Assembly (NCBI RefSeq): GCF_943734655.1
Contig: NC_071354.1
Span: 230,324,397-230,388,396 of the forward strand
DNA length: 64,000 nt
DNA from: Sabethes cyaneus
Lineage: Eukaryota; Arthropoda; Insecta; Diptera; Culicidae
Reading direction: 5' to 3'
Part shown: piece by piece, positions 22,440 through 34,619 of the stretch
How positions within the stretch are numbered: position 1 is the first letter of the stretch
How the letters are laid out: each line of letters starts with the position of its first letter
Position numbers and translations under genes: made by a program
Notes under the pieces: generated by a model
Databases searched by the model: none
Told to the model about the DNA's origin: nothing
What the model saw: only the letters and a program-made list of their open reading frames with translations

Positions 22440-23220
22440 AAAAGATAAAAGTTCTTTCTATTGTAATAGTAAATCAATTTTTAGAAGATGAATTATATTA
22501 CTACTCCAGTTGAGTTTACGGTTGATTTAGTTAATCCATATCCGAAATTTCTCATATTTTACTATTTAGATAAATCCACCCTCCGCCGAAATCATTTCTT
22601 TGTAGGTGAGACACAATCCACTAGGCTAAGTTATTCCTTTTTTAGCAAGTTGAAGGTCTGTAACGTGTTACTAATTGGGTCTCGGTTTGGCTCGCGAGCG
22701 AACTAAGTAGGTATTGGCCGGCCAATGATCTGCCAACACACTAGTAAAGCTAAGCCTAAAGTCACCTCTGTACGCTCTGTTACTAAATGCAAACACCAAT
22801 TGTTCAATTATATTAATAGTTTATAAAAATATTTCTGTGCAAATTGGTAGGTTGCAGCATATTGCCAATGGCCGACTCGCGAGCCGGTCTAATGATCGGC
22901 GCCGAATGAACGTCCCTCTTTTCGGACCGAGAGGACTTAAGTTGCTCAGGATTTGCTCGTGGTCGCTAGATCGTCACCTATTTTATTCACCTATTTTATT
23001 CTAGCTTGTTCGTTACTAGTTCCGTCGTGTCCGTCCAATTGTCCTCGACTAGTATTGAGGTCTGGTGCACACTAGAGCGTACCCAGAAATCAACATAAAG
23101 GAGGGGGCACCTGATCTTTCAGAATTCAAAATGTTTTAGCTAGGAAAACAGAGTAAGATGGCGAAACTATCATTAGAATTAAATATCACAAAAATACTGG
23201 CCGATTAGGTTGAAAAAAGA
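22440..23220. other. Non-coding stretch, possible old repeat remnants
   Basis: No coding similarity. Two segments, near 22715 (ATTGGCCGGCCAATGATC) and 22860-22900 (ATTGCCAATGGCCGAC...), share related motifs and may be remnants of a terminal repeat, but this was not resolved. Confidence 0.35.
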
Positions 23221-23224
23221 GCTG

Positions 23225-23822
23225 AAATTCGACTTGCAATCAGACTCATTGTAAGGCATTAAATTTGGAGTAATTTGGACTGAAAGTTTTACATGGAATT
23301 AGACATAAAACCGGACCTTAAAGAGAATTTGAAGTTTTTATTTGAATTTAGAGCTGAAATTTTATTTGAAATTAGAATTGAATTAAGACTTGGAGTTAAA
23401 TTAAATTTTAAATTTTAAATTTAAAATTAAAACTTGAAATTAAATTTGAATTTGCACATGAAATTATGTTTGACGCCCGGAATTGTACTGAAAATTGGAT
23501 TTAAAAGGGGTTTTAGATAAGACTTAGAATTACAGTTGAAATTAGACTTGAATTTGGAAATCAAATTGTACTAGAAATTGGATTTGGATTGAATTCAGAG
23601 TTTAAATTAAACCTCAAATTCCGTTCCGTTCCGTTTCCGTTTGCAGCACGAGGTGGGGCAGTTAGAACCAAGTCTGCCCAAGGCTGAGGAGTTTAAATTT
23701 AGCTTAAATTGAAATTAAAATAGACTTGAAAATGAACTTAACATTGACCTTGGCCATTAAATTAGACTTGAATTTGGAGATGATCACGAAATTGGGCACG
23801 AAGTTTCACTTGAAATTATGAT
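23225..23822 (-). repeat. Degenerate TTTCAAGT-type array, minus orientation
   Basis: On the + strand the units read GAAATTAGACTTGAAATTG, the complement of the TTTCAAGTCTAATTTC unit. A short unrelated piece at about 23625-23690 interrupts it. It is joined directly to the pyrimidine-rich array that follows, mirroring the order at 41.6-42.5 kb on the other strand. Confidence 0.65.
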
Positions 23823-25840
23823 TGACATTTTTCGTCTCTCTGGCATGTTTTACCTCTTTTCTCTTCCTTTTTTCCTATTATTCATTCCCGTTTAAACTCT
23901 TCGTTTCATTTTTCGCCTTTTCTGCACTGTTTTTGGTTTTTGCTTACACTTTTTCCTCTTTTTCTCTCGCTTTATCTGTCCCGTCTTTTCTGTTTCATTG
24001 TTCGTTCGTTTACTATCCCATTTTTTCATATTTTCAGTCTTGCTTTTCTATTTGTTTTTCACTCATTTATTTGAATTTTCTCTCCCGTTTTCCGTCGTTT
24101 CTTTTCTCTTTTTCTTTTTTTCGTTTCCAGTTTTCGTTTTTTCCTAACGCTTTGTTACTCCTTTCCTTTTTGTTTTTCGTCATCATCTGTTCCACTTTTC
24201 CTCTCTCAGATGCCCCGATTTTTCTACTTTTTTTGTCACGTTTATTCGGTTTTTGGCTTCCTTTTTTCGTTTTTCCCTCCAGTTATACCGTTCCATATTT
24301 CCTGATTTTTATTTCTTCTTTTTCTGTTCCATTTTCTCATCCCATTCCCGTTTAGTCCCGTCTTTCTCCAATCATATCCCTTTTGACGTATTTTTACCGC
24401 TTTCTTCGTTTCCTCTATCGCTATTCTTTCTCTCCTTATGATTTTGTTTGTTTTCTGTTCTGTATTCGCTTTCTTGCCACGTTTCCCCTTGTTTTTCCTA
24501 TTTTTGACCGATGTTTGGAGAAAGAGGCTCTTTTTCTGTCTCCTTTTTTGCCGTTTTCTTCAATCCTGATTTTCCTCTGTTCCGCTTTGTCTTTTTTTTT
24601 CATTTTCTATCCCGATTTTTTTCATTTTTACGGTGCCGGTTTTCATTGTTTTTCTTTTTAACTTCTCTTCTATGTCGTTTTTTCCGTTGTCTTTCATTTC
24701 TCTCCCATGTTTTTCTTTTTCTGTCCTGTTTTTTCTCTTTTTCTGTTCTCGTTTCTCCATTTCCTGCTTCCATATTTTTTCATTTTCTTTTCCTTTCTCT
24801 CTATCCCTTATTTCCTCTTTTCTGTTCACTTTATTTTTTTTTGTTTTCTACGTTTTCGTTTCTGCTTTTCTCTTTCGTTCCTCATCTTTTTCAGTCCAGG
24901 TCTTCGTTTTTTGCCTCATTTTCTCTCTTTTTTGTATCATTTTCTTTTTTTCCAATTTTTTCCACTCGTTTTCCTTTACATTCTGTTTCATTTCTTCATT
25001 CGTTTTCTTTTTTTCATGTTAATTTTTGTTCTTTTTCATCACGTTAGTTTTCGTCACATTTTATTTCGTGCTCTTTTCCCGTTTTCTCCTTTTCCCATTT
25101 GTTTGCTTCTTCTTCCGGGGAGCAGCGGGATTAAAAAAAAGTAAGAAGAGAAAAGAGTTTAAAAAACCAAAAAAATGGAAAACAGGGACCGAGAAAATAT
25201 GGAGAAAGATGGGTTAAACTGGGAATTCCTTTTTTCACTCTCGCCATTTTTCCTTTTCCTTTTAGTTTCTCTTGTTTTCTGTGCCGTTTTCCCTTTTTTG
25301 TCTGGCTTTTTACTCTTTTTCCACCGTTTCTGATACGTTTTTTTATTGTTTCGTTTTCCTTCTCGCATTTCTTGCCTACTGTTTCCTTTTTCTCTTCTTT
25401 TTCTGCCTGTTTGTTCCCTTTTCGTCTTTTTTCTACTGTTTTTCTACATCTACAGGCCCATTTTTCTTCTTTTTTTGTCTCATTTTTTGTTTTCTATCCC
25501 ATAAGTTCCTTTTCTATTATTTTCTTCTCCTCTGTTCCATTCTTCCTCTTATTATGTCCTACTTTTCTTCCTTTTCAGTTACGTTCTGTGTCTCCGTTCT
25601 AACTCGTTTGTCTGCTGTTATCATTTTTTCTACTCGCTTTCCTCCTTTTCTGCTACTGTTTCTCCTTCTTTGCTACTTTTCTGTCATTTTTTTCTGTTTA
25701 GTTTGTCCTCGTTTTCATTATTATTCTCCTCGTCTCCTTTTCTCTCGTTTTTTTTTTGTTTTTCTCTTTTTCGCTGGTCCAATTTTTGTTACGTTTTTCC
25801 TCGTGCTCGGTTTCGTTTTACTCCAGGAGCAGTAAGAGAC
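23823..25840 (-). repeat. Two-kilobase pyrimidine-rich array (purine-rich on minus strand)
   Basis: This is the largest member of the purine-rich family: TTTTTC and TTTCTGTCCCGTTTTT-type variants over 2 kb, with one short strand switch at about 25135-25215. Reading frames of up to 187 residues here consist almost wholly of Phe, Ser, Leu, Cys and Val and overlap in several frames. They are products of the base composition and not genes. Confidence 0.75.
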
Positions 25841-25940
25841 GGACTACCTCTAGTTCCATCAGTAAATCTATCCGTAAATATGCTAAGAAAATTTACTTAC
25901 ATTTTCATAAGAAACTGTTTGATCTACGTTGTTTGTTTAA
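25841..25940 (-). repeat. Head module of the composite array element
   Basis: On the minus strand, 25935-25906 reads CAAACAACGTAGATCAAACA then GTTTCTTATGA. This matches segments at 34633-34660 and 50129-50158, which likewise sit at the outer edge of purine-rich arrays. It marks one end of a dispersed composite element. Confidence 0.5.
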
Positions 25941-25954
25941 AGGTGCGTTTGGAT

Positions 25955-26310
25955 TGGCAACATGTGGCCACAGAGAACAGACATCCATTCACGAACAAAT
26001 TTTTCGGGAATTCTTGGATAAAATTTCAAATTAAAATCACCTAATATGCTAGCGTCACCACCACTGTAGTTTCCCAACTAAATGATTCTTTTGATTTGGA
26101 CACTGACAACCTTTGGCTCCTCTGGCGCTAGCATATATGGACTAAAAGCGTTATGCTAGCGCCAGAAGCTAGCTGTTGTGAGTTTAGTGTAGAATTTTAT
26201 GTGCCTTTAGCGACACCATCACTATAGTTTCCCAACTAATTTGACATAACTTTTATCCAAGTGGGGACCTTTCGCTTGGATGTCTGTTCTCTGTGATGTG
26301 GCATGCAACT
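25955..26310. mobile_element. MITE-like element with inverted ends
   Basis: The segment ACAGAGAACAGACATCCA near 25970-25987 recurs as its complement at about 26277-26294, and the flanking TGGCAACATGTGGCCAC and GTGGCATGCAACTT extend the inverted match outward. Inside, GCTAGCGTCACC...GCTAGCGCCAG forms further inverted motifs. The roughly 350 bp are non-coding. Confidence 0.5.
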
Positions 26311-26609
26311 TTTTCCAAACTGTTGCCCGATGTTTCCATGCAACTATAGCAAGCAACGCAACGCAACGCAAGAAGCAACGTTTAGCCTTGCGTTTAGCAG
26401 TAACTAGCAACATGTCGCATTCCGCATGTGACGGATTTCACTCCAACTCGACCAGAGCATGGCATGACCCTCTCAGAATTCAATGACACTTTTTGTGTGC
26501 AAAGAGTTCATGTAATTAAACAACTTTGCGTACTTAGTTTTTCGAAACTTGGTCTAGACTAACTCTTGGAAAGGGCTTAATATTTTTTCGCTTTTTTTTT
26601 ATAAAAAAT
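26311..26609. other. Non-coding stretch
   Basis: A short CAACG run (26353-26369) is the only pattern noticed. Confidence 0.4.
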
Positions 26610-27085
26610 ATAACTCGAAAATTATAGGACCTACAAAAAATGATCTATGGGTGACTTTTAGAAAATCTTCTGAACTTTCATAAAAAAAATACTGAAAAAC
26701 CTAAAAATTGGTTTCTACACTGAGAAAAAAGCATTTTAAAAACTAAAAATCGATCTTCCAAAAAAGGCCTTCTCAGAAATTGATGAAATTTTTTTTGAAG
26801 ATATATAATTATATGATATTTTTTGCAAGAACCATCAGTGTTGTGTCTCGTAATGGCGTTATAATTATATGGCCTACAAAAAAAAATTTCTAACAAAAAC
26901 TTTTGTAAGTCCTTTCCGGAAAAAAGGAATTTAAGTGTTTTCGAAAATTATAGCACCTACAAAAAATGAAGTACAAGTTATTTTTAGAAAATTTTCTGAA
27001 TTTTCATAAAAAAATACTGAAAAAAATAAAAATTAATTTCTACTCTCATAAAAATCATTTCTGCACTGAAAAAAAAAATTGCGAT
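26610..27085. repeat. Diverged tandem duplication, period about 326 bp
   Basis: TCGAAAATTATAGGACCTAC at 26615 recurs as a one-base variant at 26941, and the following tens of bases (TTTTAGAAAATCTTCTGAACTT-type, then ATACTGAAAAA) match in order. Both copies are AT-rich and non-coding. Confidence 0.55.
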
Positions 27086-27744
27086 TTTACCAAAACATTA
27101 ATTTAGTCTTCCTTTAATCGAATAATTCGAATAATTCTGGATTGATTGGACAGGGAGGCTTTATCACTTTTTTCTAAAGATTGTCATCATTGTCTTGGGA
27201 AGCAAAAGCGTGCTTATATGTGATTGGCTGATTGGTTAATTCCGACAGTGCTTGATATTTATGCTTTTTCAATAGTGATTTGCTAAATAGGGTTTTTTTA
27301 CAGCGAATCATGTTGTAGAAGATTTTTCGACCGATCTGTGAAAATGTATTGAAAATCAACTAGCAAATCACTCAGTTATGCACGTTCAAAACGTGACCAC
27401 TTTTCGTAAAGCGTAGTCCTACGACAAAAACTATGCTTTTGTATCAACAACGAAATGGCGTACCTTACATTTCGTTTACTATGAGATCAATCCGGCGAGA
27501 TGTACCTTTTTTCTCGTGTGCAATTTTGCCTTCCCTGCGCCGCTAATATGCGGCAAAGTGTGCCATTTCACTTGCGCTGCAGTCTTTTTCGGTATGAAAC
27601 ATTCGTACTGCGCATGACGGCCCTCACGGTGGGCACTGTGCAGTACGTAGGAAATTCACAGTCTTCTATTACGTTTATTTTTATTTACCTTCTGTTCTGT
27701 TACCTAACGAATTTGATTTGTCGTGTCATTCATTTATAAAACAG

Positions 27745-29277
27745 ATGTTTAATCATTCGAAATTCGGGATCTATCGCTGTAGCAAAATAGTTAACAACTG
27801 CTTAAATCCCTGTTCAGCTAGTTCAACGTCCAACCGGTGTTTTCGAGCCACGATGTCCACCTCAAGCGAAACACGTAATAAATTTGACCTTCCGCTGCGT
27901 TATCGGGGAAGTTCAAAAAGTGTGTGGTAAGTAGCGCCTAAAGCACGTTAGTTTGCATTGACTCAGAACATATTTACTTACAAACCGGTCACCATTCTCT
28001 TCTAAAGGGTGGAATACATCCAGCTGGCAGCGCAATACAAACCGCTGAACCTTGGTCAGGGCTTTCCGGATTACCATCCTCCAAGGTACATAACGGATGC
28101 ACTGGCTGCCGCTGCCAATAGTGACAATCCGCTAGCTAATCAATACACGCGAGGATTTGGTCATCCTCGGCTGGTACAGGCGCTAAGCAAACTTTACTCA
28201 AACCTTGTAGGTCAGACCGTCAATCCGATGACGGAAATTCTGGTTACGGTCGGGGCCTATGAAGCCCTATTTGCCACTATACAAGGCCACGTAGACGTTG
28301 GCGATGAAGTGATCATCATCGAACCGTTTTTCGACTGTTACGAACCAATGGTGAAGGCGACTGGTGGAATACCCAGATTTATTCCTCTCAGACCGGTGAG
28401 TTTTTTTTTTCATTATTTTGCAACATTCCCATTAACTTAAATGATTTTTAACTAGAAAACAACCAAAGGAATGGTTTCCTCTGCGGATTGGGTGCTGGAC
28501 AATAAAGAATTGGAGTCACTTTTCAACGAAAAAACGAAAATGATTATCATCAATACGCCGCATAACCCGCTGGGGAAAGTAATGAGCCGCGAGGAACTGG
28601 AAGTGGTAGCACAACTTTGCCGCAAGTGGAACGTTCTTTGCGTGTCGGATGAGGTTTACGAACATATGGTTTTCGAACCGTACGAACACATTCGGATATG
28701 CACACTACCGGGAATGTGGGAACGCACGATTACCATCGGTTCGGCAGGTAAAACTTTCTCGCAAACGGGTTGGAAAATCGGATGGGCCTACGGACAGGCC
28801 AAACTGATGGAGAATCTCCAGATGGTACACCAGAACTGCGTTTACACTTGTTCCACACCGGTGCAGGAAGCCATCGCTGTCGGGTTCGAAACGGAGCTGG
28901 AAAGACTCAGCAGCCCTAAATGCTATTTCAACAGCATATCCGGTGAGCTGCAATCTAAGCGGGATTATATGGCGGAATTTTTGACGAAGGCAGGCATGAA
29001 TCCAACCCTACCCCAGGGTGGCTATTTTATGGTAGCGGATTGGTCGTCCCTGGCGCCTAAGCTAGACCTCTCATCGGAAAGTGACAACCAGAAAGATTAC
29101 CGCTTCACCAAGTGGATGACCAAAACGATCGGACTGCAGGGTATTCCACCTTCGGCATTTTACAGTGAACCGAACAAGCATTTAGCAGAAAATTACGTTA
29201 GATATTGTTACTTCAAAAAGGATGAAAATCTTCAAGCGGCAGCTAAAATATTGCTTGACTGGAACAAGAGTTTGTAA
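27745..29277 (+). CDS. Kat: Kynurenine aminotransferase (kynurenine-oxoglutarate transaminase), mitochondrial type
   Basis: Exons 27745-27926, 28008-28395 and 28456-29277 join in frame to 463 codons; all splice sites are GT-AG and the first junction rebuilds a Trp codon (SVW-VEYIQLA). The enzyme is a PLP-dependent fold-type I aminotransferase. It converts kynurenine to kynurenic acid (3-hydroxykynurenine to xanthurenic acid) in tryptophan catabolism, and also uses glutamine and other amino acids. Visible features: NLGQGFPDYHPP, YTRGFGHPRL, NTPHNPLGK, the PLP aspartate in CVSDEVYEH, the Schiff-base lysine at about residue 289 in SAGKTFSQTGWKIGWAYG, and the substrate-binding arginine in NYVRYCYF. 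The first 36 residues are basic with no acidic residue, like a mitochondrial presequence. A second ATG (27853) could start a cytosolic form. It closely resembles Aedes KAT (about 477 residues). Confidence 0.93.
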
Positions 29278-29521
29278 GCTCTAAAAACCTACAAAGACAA
29301 TAAGCCTACAATTGTCTAAAAATGTCGGATTTATTCCAAGTTTTCCTAGAAAACAATGAGATATTACAATTGTGTAAAATTATTAAAATTAGATTAATTT
29401 CGTCATTGATCGGAATAGAAGCATTGATATAGAATAGTTTAATTTTGAATTTAAACTGAAAAAATCAGCATTTGATTTATCGTTTGAGCTCGTTTGTCGT
29501 AGGTAATTGTAAACTCTTATA

Positions 29522-29527
29522 AATAAA
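29522..29527 (+). promoter_or_regulatory. Polyadenylation signal of the kynurenine aminotransferase gene
   Basis: AATAAA about 245 bases after the stop codon. Confidence 0.55.
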
Positions 29528-29869
29528 ATTTTTGGTTCACACACCTAAACATTACTCGTATGTAAATTGCTGAGGAAACTTCCACATCTTGTGCGACTTA
29601 TTTAGTCTAATTGTGGATTTTTAAGTATCCACTTTCTTTACCTCATCTAAAGTTGACGGATTTACATCTTGTCCATCCTCCAAAGTCTCTACCCTCCCAA
29701 GGAACATTATTGTTGTATAGCAGCTTATCAAACACTTGTTCCATTGGTTTTAGCTATACAATAGTTGAATAAGCTACTCTTAAACAGAAATGTTTGTTGG
29801 GCTGTTTCTGGAATAGAATCTATTGGAATGAATTCGTATTTTCTATACACTTGATGAGCTCGCTTTTGA

Positions 29870-29985
29870 AACTGACCCAAGCAAATCCAATTCAATCTAA
29901 TCTAATCTAGTCAAGTCCAATCCAATCTAATCCAACCTAATCCAATTTAATCCAGTCTAATCCAATCCAATTCAAATTGAAAGAG
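29870..29985. repeat. Degenerate TCTAATCCAA array
   Basis: Units of AATCC or AATCT with a five-base spacer repeat about ten times. Low complexity; no function implied. Confidence 0.65.
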
Positions 29986-30061
29986 GATCTTCATCCACCG
30001 TCCAAACCTCCCACTCGCCTGCATTTCCATTTTATTTCGAACTGAAACTGAGCTTACTCAC

Positions 30062-30085
30062 CTGTGTCGCTTCGCTGTTAGACAT
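30062..30085 (-). other. Candidate first coding exon on the minus strand (weak)
   Basis: On the minus strand, CAACATG at 30085 opens eight codons (MSNSEATQ) that end exactly at a strong donor, CAG|GTGAGT (30062/30061). Upstream to about 30330 the sequence is of higher complexity than its surroundings, with CAGCAGCAACAG, as in a 5' untranslated region. No second exon was found, and the protein is not recognised. It may be a real start exon of an unidentified antisense transcript, part of a transposon, or chance. Confidence 0.2.
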
Positions 30086-30785
30086 GTTGAAGTTTTTTGT
30101 CCACCATTTGGAACCTCAACAGAACCGATAATCTGTTGCTGCTGCTCCTGCGGCTGAACTACTCTGCTCAGATGATCGTTAAGGTCGTTAAGCGCACTAA
30201 TGGTGTTCTAATGCTGCATTTGCATCACACCAATGGCTGTGGAGCCATTCCTGGACCGAACAGATTCCACCAGGATTACATTAGTTCCAGTACAGGTTGA
30301 AAAGGGTTACTCCCTGTTTTACTATAGCACTACTGTCAACGTTGAAACACTTTTGGGTGCTTTGGTGCCGGTATTTGTATCTGCGAACCCAACATCACAA
30401 TCATAGAACCACAATTATGTCACTTTTACTTTTTAAAAACATTACAAAAATTCGAATGTAAAAATGTTTCACGTTTATTCATGACCGCCGGCTGCTTTGA
30501 TCAAACATTTGCCCCGAGCCACCCGAGCCACACTGAACAATTTTATCAAATATTTGGTTATTATGCAAACATTTATACGCAAACATTTCGTAAATCACGT
30601 TGAACCCTATAGGTTAAACCCAAGGGTAAGTCATTTAGTTATATAGAGCATTACGCAGGTACAATCTAGAGAATAAAGATGTTAAAATTTGAATAAATAG
30701 TAATGTTTATTAAAATATGAATTTTGAATTCCGAAATTTAAGAAAAAGAACACTTTATTCCCGATTAAAATAGTCTAGAAGTTTT
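30086..30785. other. Non-coding stretch
   Basis: Apart from the possible 5' untranslated sequence of the weak minus-strand candidate exon, nothing was recognised. Confidence 0.4.
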
Positions 30786-31070
30786 ACTTCAAATTGGGTA
30801 AGCTGGGCTTTAAATTGAACTTGAAATTGGAATTAAATTGGACAGGTAAATTGACTTAAAATTAAACTTGAAATTCGGCATGAAATAGGACTTGAAATGC
30901 GATATAAAATTGGACTTGAAATACAGAATTCAAAATTAAATTTGAATTTTAACTTGAAATCGGCTTGAAATTAAATTATAAATTATATTTAAAATTGGAA
31001 TTGAAAATAAAATTTTTGGTTGAAGTTGAACTTGAAATTAGACTTAAAATTCGATTTGATACTGGATCTG
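30786..31070 (-). repeat. Degenerate TTTCAAGT-type array, minus orientation
   Basis: The + strand reads GAACTTGAAATTGGAATTAAATTGG and variants, the complement of the unit seen at 18780. Confidence 0.65.
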
Positions 31071-31359
31071 CTTTGCCGCTTATTTATCGGAGAACTATCT
31101 GGCCTTAAAATTACAATCTCCGTACTGCCAGGTTACACATTTATAGAGAAGGTGGGGTACGTCCATGATTTTTGGGTTTTTCAGAGCTCTTTTCGGTCGA
31201 TGATATCGTATGTAGCTTTGACGCCCACAAGTATATTCGCAGCTGGCGTAGAGGAAAAATGATTTGGGAGAGATAGATAGATCGGACAGACAACTCCATT
31301 CTTCCATGCCTTCGGCAGCTGTTCTGCATCCTAAATTCTAACAATCAGTTGGTGAGGAA

Positions 31360-32215
31360 AAGTGGCCAGCTTTTTACAAAACCGTAGACTTACGCGTAGA
31401 GGAGTTCCAGATATTCTAGTCCAGCTTATCTCGTGTAACCTGTTGCACAATGGCGTTTTGTCCGACTCTATAAGGGTCACTACTGGTATGAGACAGCGCT
31501 GCCCATTATCACCACTGCTGTTTCTCTTCGTTATGAATGGGATACTAGTTGGGGCTGTTGACAGTTGACCAATCGAGGATTCAAGGATCGAGTCAAATGG
31601 CCTCGACCTAGCCGACGACATTGTCTTGACTGAACAATGCCGAATCGATAAGCAGAGTAAGTTAGATGACCTCTCCGAGAGCTCCCAGGCAGCAAGTCTC
31701 AGTCAATGTAGCAATGGCTAAGTCTGTGGTAGTGAACACTGATAATTCCACCAACTTCACGGTAATGGAACCACAGGTTGAGCAAGTGGAGGGCTTTCAA
31801 TATCTTGGTATCCAGACAACGCACGATGGTGGTACCAAGACTGATACAGCCATACGGATCAGGGGTGCTTTGGAGCTCATTTGGAGCTCAAACCAGATCA
31901 CTCAAATACCAAAACCCCGAATTTTCAACTTCAAACGTTCAATCCGTATTGCTGTACACCTGCGCAAAGTGGTGCGTCTCAATAGAGACAACGTAAAAAC
32001 TGGTGGTTAAGCGCGCTGTCTCATTGAGGAAAGGAGCGAACTGTGCAGAGAAGCACTCGACTGGAATCCGCAAGGGCAACGTAGAAGGTGCAGACCCAGA
32101 GGCACATGGCGACGCAGCTTAGCCAGCGATATCCGGGCTGTTGACGAGAACCTGTCCTGGCCGTCGTGGGTTACCGTCTGCGCTGGAGGTCTCTGATTTC
32201 AACCCTTTGTTCTGT
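31360..32215 (+). pseudogene. Reverse transcriptase remnant of a second LINE type
   Basis: The piece begins within the palm domain (TGMRQRCPLSPLLFLFVMNG at about 31480-31540), has a stop before the catalytic LADDIVL (about 31606-31629), then VEGFQYLGIQTTHDGGTKTD and a C-terminal EALDWNPQGQRRRC and RPRGTWRRSL near 32060-32120. Frames change at least three times. The C-terminal motif differs from the LINE at 11.6 kb, so this is another family. Not functional. Confidence 0.75.
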
Positions 32216-33835
32216 CGGGCTGGCTGACATGGAGCAGTAACTAATTTAAATTCCAGCGGACAAAAATAAAAGTTCGGAGTGGTCAGCAGTTAAAGATGAT
32301 AATCAATATTTTCATGTGGTGTTATTGTTAAAACCATACAAATAAACAAAGAGTTTTGTTTTCTCTATTTTCGTTATTGATTATTTGATTATTGGTCCAC
32401 CTGTTATCTGCATTGGTTGGTATTTGGTTAGCTTTACCAAACACGTGTAAGTGACCCGTGTTCGAATTCCTCCTCACCATTATGGGATAAGAACGGGGAA
32501 TTTGCTCTTAGCTACAGTGCCGATGACTCAACGAAAAAAAATGATAACGGCTACAAACATGTCCTTGCTATCGTTCGGTACAAAAAGAATTGTCAGAAAT
32601 ATATACCTAATCGTTATCAGAGACCGAGACTATCGCAACATCTGCGTTCCTATCGGTTGCAAGATATGATAAGATCTGGATTCATTATGGTTAGTGATGT
32701 CATTAACCAATCACTCAAAACTGGTGTCGTAGTGTCCTGTTTGAGGTGATGATTACCAAAGTTTTACCAAATTTTGTACGAATGTCTAAATTTTTTGACA
32801 TAGGATTGCGTCTCACCGCAGAGTGTTATTTCATAATTTGGGTTTTAGTTGCCGTTACGAAAATATGAAAGAGGAAAGAAATATGAATGCCTCTGTTTTT
32901 ATTAAAATTTTCTTTTTCAAACACTAAATATCTTTTTAAATCTTTTTCTAACACTAAATCAAAGAAAAGTTTCAAATTTCTCCATACATTTTCTTCATGA
33001 TCGCCTTGCCTCACAGGCAGGGAAGACGGTTAAATATACCATTTGTTTATACTGTGAATTCGATTATTTTCTTTTAAAAAATAACAGAGTCATCTTGTCT
33101 CAATAGGTCGAAAATTATTTACGTACGGCAATTAAACTTTAGAGAAATTTATTGTCTGTGCACGGGAAGTACACCAGAAAAGTGATAAAATCTCCTCGTC
33201 CCAGCAGATCAAAGATGCTTTATGACGATTAAACGTATTCCAATTTGATATCTGTGTTAGACAAATTCACTACAGCCGTACTGTTCGGTTGAATATAATT
33301 TAATATGTTCATATCTATGTATGCTCATGTTTGTCATTTTATTGGAAGAATAGTGAAAAGAGGATGTATTGTGTTCTAGAAAGGCTAAAGGGAGTGTCTT
33401 CAACGTGGGGGAAGTGTTGGTGATAAAAACAATCTTTGATTTCTGTAAGGTAACATGACAGCAGTAGTTTCTCATTGTTGTCCCAGAGAAGGCTTGAAAG
33501 TATTAAGTTTAGGAATCAATACTCAGTAAGCGTTTGTCGCACGACGTCAGAAGGACGTCGCCGGACACAGCCGAAACTGTGGCTTGCGTTGTTGCAACGT
33601 CGGGCGACAAATTTATACTGGGTAGGTATAGTAAAAACTACAATCTTCTACATATTCTGTTACTCTTATTATTTTACGTTTGATTGATAGAAATATTATG
33701 CATGTAAATTTTGAACTGGCGTTCTTACGCTAGGACACACTGCGGCACGTATCCCACCTTCTCTGTAAAATTTAGAGTAAAACAAAATAATTTCTTTAAA
33801 GTCCGCTATTTGTTCGATAAGAAAGTTAATTGCAT
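32216..33835. other. Non-coding stretch
   Basis: No gene or clear repeat recognised. A hairpin-like GACGTCAGAAGGACGTC occurs near 33543-33559 between CCCAGA (33481) and CTGGG (33616), possibly a small palindromic element. Confidence 0.4.
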
Positions 33836-34460
33836 CAAAATAGGTCCAATTTCAAGTCTAATTTAAGCTCAATTTCAAGTCCAAATTAAGCTCTAATTTT
33901 ATGCCCAATTGCAACACCGATTTGAAGTCCAATTATTAGTTTACTTTCAAGTTAAATTCACATACTATTGGAATTAGAATTCAAATCCAATTCATATCTG
34001 TAGGGAATATGTCAGGCTAAATGAATTAGCGAGTTAATGAATCTGGATCGATTGAATCATTTGTTTCAGTGCAACTAAAATATATGCATACATACGGCAT
34101 TTCGAAAGTTCGAAAGAACGAGAGAACGAACATACATTGTGTGACTCGAATCTCTTACTGGCTTCGTTTAGCGAATAGTACGACAAAGAGGGAGATCGAA
34201 GATCGTCCGGGACGAGACGCACCGGTTTGAGAGTATTGATATCGTTCCCGAAACGAGCGCGTCAGTTTTTGGACGAACGTAGATTTGGACGGACGTTATT
34301 TGGTGCGTATTTCGGGAATCTAGCGTAGAAAAACGACCAGACACTACAATATCCAATTCCAATTCCTATTTTAAGTTCAATTTCATATCTAATTTTAAGT
34401 CTAGTTTCAAGTTCAATTTAAAACCAATTCATTTCGAATTCAAGTCCAATGTTACGTGAT
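33836..34460 (+). repeat. TTTCAAGT-type arrays flanking a unique segment
   Basis: Arrays at 33840-33980 and 34345-34460 share the AATTTCAAGTCTAATTT unit. Between them lies about 360 bp without recognised features apart from short CGAAAG/GAACGA runs near 34100. Confidence 0.55.
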
Positions 34461-34619
34461 GTTAAAGAAGAGTCAGAAAATTATGTTCTGTCACTTTTTG
34501 AAATATCTTATGTCTTGTTTAGAAATTCCTAATCTTTTAATGTATGTATTTTAATGTATTACCTGAGGGGGACCGCCTGAAAACTCGGTTTCCTGAATTT
34601 TTACCGGACTTAAAAATTC

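Noticed and set aside
23822..25835. Overlapping reading frames of 124-187 codons rich in Phe, Ser and Leu, membrane-protein-like
   Set aside because: They occur in several frames at once in a pyrimidine-rich degenerate array with no homology, splice context or codon bias.
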